From: Pleurotus djamor
Lineage: Eukaryota; Basidiomycota; Agaricomycetes; Agaricales; Pleurotaceae
Assembly: GCA_029747585.1 (NCBI GenBank)
Contig: JAPEVF010000116.1
Span: 1 to 64,000 of the forward strand
Direction of reading: 5' to 3'
DNA length: 64,000 nt
The notes beneath the pieces were generated by a model. That model made no database searches, was not told the DNA's origin, and saw only the letters and a list, made by a program, of their open reading frames with translations. Below, one piece after another: positions 58,601-64,000 of the stretch; position 1 is the first letter of the stretch; each line of letters begins with the position of its first letter. A program made the translations under genes and the position numbers.

Positions 58601-58827
58601 GACGAAGACGATGATGACGACGCTACGGACGACGAAGAAGTAAAGAAACCGAAACCCAAACGGTGTGTCATTAGATTTCATCGCGCCTCCATCCACTGAC
58701 CTATGTATCAAGCAGGATACTGGGTAAAAAGCCGATTGTGACAGAGGACCAGATAGAGAAAGTTGTGGGTAGAGTTCAATTACAGGCCAGTCGAAGTTCG
58801 GGTGTTAGGAGGTCGACAAGGGGTTGA
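55648..58827 (+). CDS. Kinesin-6 family motor (KIF20/Klp9-like)
   Basis: Mitotic kinesin of the kinesin-6 group, which acts at the spindle midzone. Start MPPKAATRTSTRTK at 55648 begins a basic Ala/Thr/Pro-rich N-terminus. The motor has FRISTVPPSSIYTFSHIFPP, the P-loop GVTNSGKTFTIQG (GVTNSGKT, as in KIF20), SYAEVYNEKIYDLLD, a long loop-6 insertion, NRESSRSHGIVTL (switch I), VDLAGSERTKHTQT (switch II) and PFRHSKLTELL. The C-terminal part is coiled (MKEMEERMRQMEKMYARR), followed by a very acidic Asp/Glu-rich segment (to about 58680), and ends QASRSSGVRRSTRG. The n at 56661 adds one base next to an A run, and the frame is intact without it. About 910 residues. Confidence 0.9.
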
Positions 58828-59054
58828 AGCAGGCTTCCTTCACCGAATTGCTACCCTGTGCTCCAAATCTAACACCACGTTGTATGTATACCAGTATACC
58901 AGTAGATTCCTCGACTTATATTTCAGCGAAATTGACATCTGACTAAATCGTGCACAAACATGATTGAAACAATCGTGATACTTTACATCTTTACATTTCA
59001 ATTTTCCATCTTAATGCAAACATACGACATCAAGACAAGGGTTGGACAACTTGC

Positions 59055-59838
59055 TTACAACTTGGAAGAGCCACCAGCCTCACTGAAGCGTTTCTCGGCT
59101 TCATCAAAGTTGATTACGTTCCAGATAGCAGCGAGGTACTAGGAAGCGTTCTGTTAGTCCGCAACATTCATCGAGATGCCCCGCATTAACATACATCAGC
59201 CTTAACATTCAGATACTGGAGGTAGAAAGCGTGCTCCCAGATGTCAACACCGATGATGGGAGTGTGGGTGAGGAGGGGATCTTGGTTGGCAGTGGTGACA
59301 ATTTCAAGACGCTTGTTGGCCGGGTTAAGTCCCTAGGTCATACGTTTATCAATAATCGGCCATCTAAATTCGACAAGTTACTCACCAACCAACCCCAACC
59401 GGATCCTTGAATGCCGGCGGTGGTGGTGTTGAACTCCTTCTTAAGGTTGTCGAGGGAGCCAAAGGCCTGAATGATGGCTTCCTTAAGGGGACCATCTTTC
59501 AATTCGCCACCAGTGCCCTTGCCCTCTGAAGCGGAAGGGGCCAGGTTCTTCCAGAAAAGAGAGTGGTTGATGTGACCTATTCAGCGGAAACATTAACATC
59601 CACAGCATCTATGTCTTAAATACAGGAGTAGCTGACCTCCACCATTGAATTTCAACGCAGCCTGGAGGGCGATGCGCTCCTTGGGGGAGGCAGCCTTGGC
59701 ATAGGCAGCCTCAGCAGCGTTCAAGGCGTTGACGTAGGTCTGATGGTGCTTCTTGTGGTGAAGCTCCATAATTTGCTTCGAGATGAAGGGCTCGAGAGCA
59801 TTGTAGGCGTAGGGGAGCTCAGGGAGGACAGCGGCCAT
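59055..59838 (-). CDS. SOD: Manganese superoxide dismutase, probably peroxisomal
   Basis: Mn/Fe-type superoxide dismutase. It starts [20 protein letters not shown] directly at the mature domain, with no mitochondrial presequence. Metal ligands are present: [12 protein letters not shown] (first His), [11 protein letters not shown] (second His), and [13 protein letters not shown] (Asp and last His). GSGWGWLGL and NPANKRLEI are typical of MnSOD. The protein ends EAGGSSKL, and SKL is the classic peroxisome targeting signal type 1. Absence of a presequence plus SKL points to the peroxisome, not the mitochondrion. Four or so introns; stop at 59055. Length is normal for the family. Confidence 0.93.
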
Positions 59839-60473
59839 GTTTGAAGTTAAATGTAGTGGTAGATGTGGAGGAAAGAGAACTGTAACTAGGAGTTTCGGTT
59901 TATATCGCTGATCTTATGATTAGACCTTATCAATGACTATCAAAACCGGGAGGAGCCCTGCTGAGTAACCGTCTCGCCATCATCACCTGACGCATGATCG
60001 TGCAAGTAGCCCGAGGATCGCAACCAACAACATCACATAGTCCTACGCCATGATTTCAAAGTGCTTGTTACACTGGCTCCAGAACGAATCCTATGAGGGC
60101 AGCTTGCCTGGCCACATTCCAGGAGTCTCACAGGGGAGAGAGGACTTGTATCAGGATGGACGGCTAGGGATGGCGAATGGATGACGCAATGGGATACGCA
60201 AGGCAAGGCGTGTATTCAGAATACGTCAACGTATTGACAATATGATGAGACATAAGTAGGAATCAGGATGGGGGTTACATGGGCGAAAAGGAGGGTGGTA
60301 CGTAAAACAAGCATGGTTACGTTACACAAAACAAACAAGATAACGAAAATCGTTGGTATGATACAAAGCGAGGTATACACAAAGCGAGAGAGCTTGAAAG
60401 AGGTAGACTGAGTTGCAGAGAGTAAGTATCCCACGTCGAGACAACGAAAATGACCGACTTACGATAGGAAAGA
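59839..60473. other. Intergenic region between MnSOD and the coiled-coil gene
   Basis: Both neighbours are on the minus strand; the region should hold the MnSOD promoter and the 3' UTR of the next gene. A short hydrophobic minus-strand frame at 60216-60434 is not called. Confidence 0.4.
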
Positions 60474-62558
60474 TTAAGCGGCCTGTTCTAACAGACCCAA
60501 TTCAGCCTTCAACATCGCCAGAACCTCTTGATCTTGCTGGATAAGGTCGAGAAGACCGGAAGCTTCGTCGCGAACAGATGTCCACTTGGACGAGGCGTCC
60601 ATAGCGCAGCATGACGCGATCCATTTACGGTTCTCAACAGCGAGAGACTTTTCATGGGATTTGTGCATGTTTCGTCTTGCGCGTTGAACAGCGTTGTCGA
60701 CCGCATCCTGCTGCAACGCCTCAGCCTGTTGCAAACGGTGCTCGAGTGATGTGGTGTAGACTTGGCGTTCAGCTTCACTGCGATCTCTAGCCTCCAGAGT
60801 CTCGCGAACGTGGTTCTCCAAATAGGTAACCTGTTGCGTCAAATCGTCTTCCTCCTTCCTTCGCGCAGCCTTGATACTATGAAGTTCCTTCTCCATAGAT
60901 TGCATCTGAGCCAACCTCTCTTGAGCCATGTTCTCAGCAGCAGCAAGCTGAAGGCGTAGCATGGTGACGAGGGATGCATCAGCAGCTCCATTCATATCAC
61001 GAGGCGGCGTAGTATAATGGTGAACGGCGGGAGAGGGTGTGACGTCCGGAAGCAGGACCTGAGAGATCGAGCCATATGCACTGGGCGAGTTCATAACACT
61101 CAAACATGGACTCTCTGGAACGTCAGGCAGGCAAGATGTACTGGGCATGGGTGAGATAGCCCCAGGAGCGAAGGGAGCAGGAATGTCGGAGATCATGGAG
61201 TCGATTTCCTCGGGATCCAGTGTCCTGGAGGCCTCCTCAGCCAATTGATCCCATGAAAGGATAGAACCACGGGCAGCTTTGGCACTACCTTGTTTGGGAG
61301 GTCGAAGGGAAGGCGGACTGTCCCCCTCAAGGGGCATAGGTGAGCGATAAGATAAGTTTGCCCTCGTAGGCAATTGGTTAAGAGGTGAGACTCGGGTAGG
61401 CGTCTCAGGCTCAACTGGGTATCGTCGTCGGGCAGTTAGGCGAGGCATGGCGGGAGTGGGAGCAGTGAGGCTGGAAACAGGTGCAAGAAGTAGTTCGACG
61501 TCGTCAGCATCGTAACTGTCATCGTCGCTGTCAATCTCCGTTATATGGGTCAAGTTGGCAGCATCCTGGGTTGAACCCTGAGTTGATCGCAGTTTCGTAG
61601 GTGTATTAGAAGTTGTCGTATGTCGCGCATGACGCGCAAGGGGAGATTCAGATGCAGATGAATAAGGTGAGCCACGGAGGGGGCTGCCATCGCGCGATGC
61701 CGAGTCTTTGGTAGCGATGCGAGACCCAGCAAGAGTTCGTGAGCCATTAGGTGTTTTCGGGGTGCGTGGTGTAAAAGAGCTGGACGTAGATGAAACAGAA
61801 GGTGGGCGCGGAATGGTACATGTCAGTGTCTTGTTAGATTTGCTCGGCCTCGAGGGAGACGACTTGGTAGATTTGGTCGACTTCGTGGACTTGGCAGATT
61901 TGGGAGTAAGTGGTCGAGACTCAACTGGAGGTGTTGATGGAGCGGGCGAAAGGCGGATAGCGTTGGTCAGATTGGCTTTCAATGCGGAACCGTGTGGTTT
62001 AGCATTGATGGTTGCCTTCTTGTCCTGCTTGGTGTCCTTCTGAAAGTCCTCGTCAGAACTATCGGGTCCCTTCCGAATGCTCCTGGGCGGCGATGGAATT
62101 TTCGGACCAGAGTCCAGCACAACTGATTTAGGTCTGTACTTCGGCAAGGCCGTAGAGCCACCCATTCGCGGGCGCAATGAAGAAGAGCGCTTCACTCCAA
62201 CCTGCGGGGTATTCGACTCGGGTGAGTTGATGGAAGTGTCCGCAAGTGCTTTCTGAGCTACAGAGGACATCCTGCGACGGGTAATAGTCGTGTCATCCTT
62301 CTTTGTCAAGAACATAGGTGAGTTGGCGTCGCCGATTGATGTGCGGGGTGCGACGGGAGGTGGTTGAAGGTGGATGGCACTCGAACGACGAGAATGACCC
62401 TCTTTAGCCTTCTTCCCAGCTTTCTCCCCGTCTCGAGGCTCCTTGTTGATGACGTCTACCAGTGCCTTTCCCATTGAGGCGAAGTTTAATGAATGCCGAA
62501 GCGAGGATCGCGTAGCTGGTTTCGAGCGGGTGCCACTACCCAAAGTTGTGTCGGACAT
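60474..62558 (-). CDS. Intronless coiled-coil protein of unknown function
   Basis: 694 residues in a single exon, start MSDTTLGSGTRSKPATRSS at 62558. The first 450 residues are Ser/Thr/Pro/Arg-rich and disordered, including a KSTKSTKSTKSS run and many Ser-Pro sites. A C-terminal coiled coil follows (about residues 530-690) with LRLQLAAAENMAQERLAQMQ, ARRKEEDDLTQQVTYLENHV and LEHRLQQAEALQQ. It ends MLKAELGLLEQAA. The many Ser-Pro and Thr-Pro sites suggest phospho-regulation, for example by cyclin-dependent kinases; no family name can be given. Lack of introns is odd beside intron-rich neighbours. Confidence 0.8.
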   Translation of the reverse strand: MSDTTLGSGTRSKPATRSSLRHSLNFASMGKALVDVINKEPRDGEKAGKKAKEGHSRRSSAIHLQPPPVAPRTSIGDANSPMFLTKKDDTTITRRRMSSVAQKALADTSINSPESNTPQVGVKRSSSLRPRMGGSTALPKYRPKSVVLDSGPKIPSPPRSIRKGPDSSDEDFQKDTKQDKKATINAKPHGSALKANLTNAIRLSPAPSTPPVESRPLTPKSAKSTKSTKSTKSSPSRPSKSNKTLTCTIPRPPSVSSTSSSFTPRTPKTPNGSRTLAGSRIATKDSASRDGSPLRGSPYSSASESPLARHARHTTTSNTPTKLRSTQGSTQDAANLTHITEIDSDDDSYDADDVELLLAPVSSLTAPTPAMPRLTARRRYPVEPETPTRVSPLNQLPTRANLSYRSPMPLEGDSPPSLRPPKQGSAKAARGSILSWDQLAEEASRTLDPEEIDSMISDIPAPFAPGAISPMPSTSCLPDVPESPCLSVMNSPSAYGSISQVLLPDVTPSPAVHHYTTPPRDMNGAADASLVTMLRLQLAAAENMAQERLAQMQSMEKELHSIKAARRKEEDDLTQQVTYLENHVRETLEARDRSEAERQVYTTSLEHRLQQAEALQQDAVDNAVQRARRNMHKSHEKSLAVENRKWIASCCAMDASSKWTSVRDEASGLLDLIQQDQEVLAMLKAELGLLEQAA

Positions 62559-62835
62559 CCTGCAAAGCTAGGCAGAATGAAGCCAGTAAAGTAGGTCGTG
62601 TGGGAGGTAGAAATGGGGATGGTGGTGGTAAGGGTGAAAGAGACCACAACGAGAAATCGTCAAAGTCGTGAAAAGGTCGTGTTAAATTCGTTTCGAGCGT
62701 TGGCGTTGAGTTGGCGAACCAAGATTTCACAACCGTGTGGCCAGTTTGGCTCTGTTTGTGGCAGGATCGCGGTGTTATTAGGTTTTTATGTCCGCAAATA
62801 AGCAAGCGCCGGTGAGGTATGTAGGTACAGAAGGA

Positions 62836-64000
62836 CTACCACATGAACCGACCAACACCCGGTCTCTCTAGATATAAGAACACATACATAGTCAACGAGT
62901 TGATGAGCATGTACCATCCACCCTCCAAGGCCAAGCTCCAATCGGGTATATCCGCGATTTGAACCCTCAAAAGAATGTAAGGTATCAGGAAGTACCGGGG
63001 CTCCAGCAGGGGTGTAGGCAGAAGGGTAGGGAGCGTACATATCGGGAGGAGCAAGGTTTGTAAAATAGTCTGCTGGTCGCCTGTCGGTTTCCTCAATGTC
63101 ACAAACGATCAAATAGTGAAAAGCATCCAGACACACGCACCAACACGCAAAAACCACGCCCATGCACAAGCTAGGTAAACGGGGACCAAAAGGTAAGGAA
63201 CAGCAGGATGAAGCATGTAGATACGACGCCACACATAGAAGGTGTAGTGTCGATTGTCAGATAACAGGAAAGGGTGGTGAATACTTTGGAAGAAGTTAGA
63301 TCCTGGAGGAAGAGTATCTGTTCGTGTACTTACGTGAAATAGCGGACGGTAATTGACATGACACCCATAGTCATTACCGAGATGATAATCCGCCTAACTC
63401 GTCGTAAGCGTAATCCACTGAGGCATCAAGCAAAGCATGTCGCCTCACCTCACGCTTCCAAACATCCGGTCAACGACCTTGCGAGCAAGGGCCAGAGGTC
63501 CTCCTTCTCCACTGATCAAAACGGGGAACCCAAGCGCAGTAGAGAAGGAAATAAAGTAATAAAGCTGGGGTATATGAAGCGAGGGTATATGATTCGACTT
63601 ATCCCCTTTGCACCAGTGTCAATAACGTTACGAACCAGAAACGTGAAATGAAAACACACCCAAGACAATTCCACCGTTCCAATAAACGAATCCACCGAAG
63701 GCCACGAATACCGCGGCATAAGGGATAAAGGAGGGGAGAATGATCGGTAATGCAGAGGGAAAAGACCTTATGATCTCGATGAAATCCCCTGCAGCGACAT
63801 TAAGAGGTTTGAGTTGAGAAAAAGGGGAAACACGCACTCGGACCAGTGGCCAGAGCAGGGGGATCATGCAAGAACCTGCGGTCCTTATCTTTCGCGGTCC
63901 GCTTCCGAAAGTGCAGCTCCGCAAGCTGGCTAAGACCGTAGGCATAGAGGACCCAGATGACATTGGTTTGCCGGAATGTACAGCTGACCAGCCCCATCTA
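62836..64000 (-). CDS. ALG10: ALG10 alpha-1,2-glucosyltransferase, 5' part beyond the window
   Basis: Endoplasmic reticulum glucosyltransferase that adds the last glucose to the lipid-linked oligosaccharide for N-glycosylation. Only the C-terminal half is in the window; the 5' exons lie beyond 64000. Visible family motifs: QTNVIWVLYAYG, FVYWNGGIVLG with DKSNHIPSLHIPQLYYF, FHHPFLLSDNRHYTFYVWRRI and LLEPRYFLIPYILLR. It ends YLERPGVGRFMW, very like the animal C-terminus RFMW. Several membrane helices and about six introns. Stop at 62836-62838. Confidence 0.9.

Noticed and set aside
1..64000. CRISPR arrays, bacterial operons or insertion sequences
   Set aside because: Eukaryotic nuclear DNA with spliceosomal introns; none of these structures is present.

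Overview
The window is nuclear DNA of a filamentous basidiomycete, most likely an Agaricomycete. Nearly every gene is split by introns of about 45-65 bp with GT..AG ends, genes are closely packed on both strands, and the gene content (stand-alone class II DAHP synthase, GPI-anchored chitin deacetylases, TMEM205-like protein, CYS3/MetR-type bZIP, Ugo1, fungal tricalbin) is fungal. I could not resolve genus or species from sequence alone. All product names come from reading translated exons and recognising family motifs; no database search was run.

Layout. 1-290 is a tRNA-derived SINE-like element on the minus strand whose poly(A) tail is cut by the window edge. 1.4-3.6 kb: Fray/OSR1-type STE20 kinase (+). 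4.0-5.5 kb: COP9 signalosome subunit 6 (-). 6.0-7.7 kb: GPI-anchored chitin deacetylase (-). 8.6-10.2 kb: secreted glycerophosphodiester phosphodiesterase (+). 10.4-11.4 kb: Rieske iron-sulfur protein (+). 11.7-12.6 kb: TMEM205-like protein (+). 12.7-13.7 kb: U2 snRNP A' (-). 14.5-16.9 kb: CNNM/Mam3-type DUF21-CBS protein (+). 17.6-20.3 kb: SAC1 phosphoinositide phosphatase (+). 20.6-21.6 kb: SET/NAP histone chaperone (+). 21.7-23.3 kb: second chitin deacetylase (+). 23.5-23.9 kb: COX19 (-). 24.1-25.2 kb: CYS3/MetR-like bZIP (-). 26.0-28.3 kb: NPL4 (+). 28.4-29.3 kb: TRAPP subunit Trs33 (-). 29.7-31.4 kb: Nudix hydrolase (-). 31.8-33.4 kb: Ugo1 (-). 34.3-39.7 kb: tricalbin (+). 39.9-40.8 kb: MTQ2 eRF1 methyltransferase (-). 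41.0-43.3 kb: class II DAHP synthase (+). 43.4-44.9 kb: orphan membrane protein (-). 45.0-46.3 kb: PIH1 (+). 46.6-49.9 kb: a gene-poor block with three copies of a small secreted protein family, two of them in an inverted duplication. 50.3-51.0 kb: mitochondrial protein with four 20-residue repeats (-). 51.3-55.5 kb: KNL1/Spc7 kinetochore scaffold (-). 55.6-58.8 kb: kinesin-6 (+). 59.1-59.8 kb: MnSOD ending in SKL (-). 60.5-62.6 kb: intronless coiled-coil orphan (-). 62.8-64.0 kb: 3' part of ALG10 (-).

Most of the window is conserved housekeeping sequence. The accessory interest lies in the small secreted protein cluster at 46.6-49.9 kb, with shared TATA boxes, 5' UTR introns and an intron at or inside the stop codon; in the SINE; in the repeat-bearing mitochondrial protein; and in the probable peroxisomal MnSOD. 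Several close head-to-head pairs (MTQ2/DAHP synthase, orphan/PIH1, KNL1/kinesin-6) probably share promoters.

Sequence quality matters. Single n characters beside homopolymers inside exons (21783, 22542, 24599, 35771, 56661) behave as extra bases that break the frame, whereas the dense n tracts at 28.8-29.1 kb and 42.3-46.7 kb mostly stand in for real bases.
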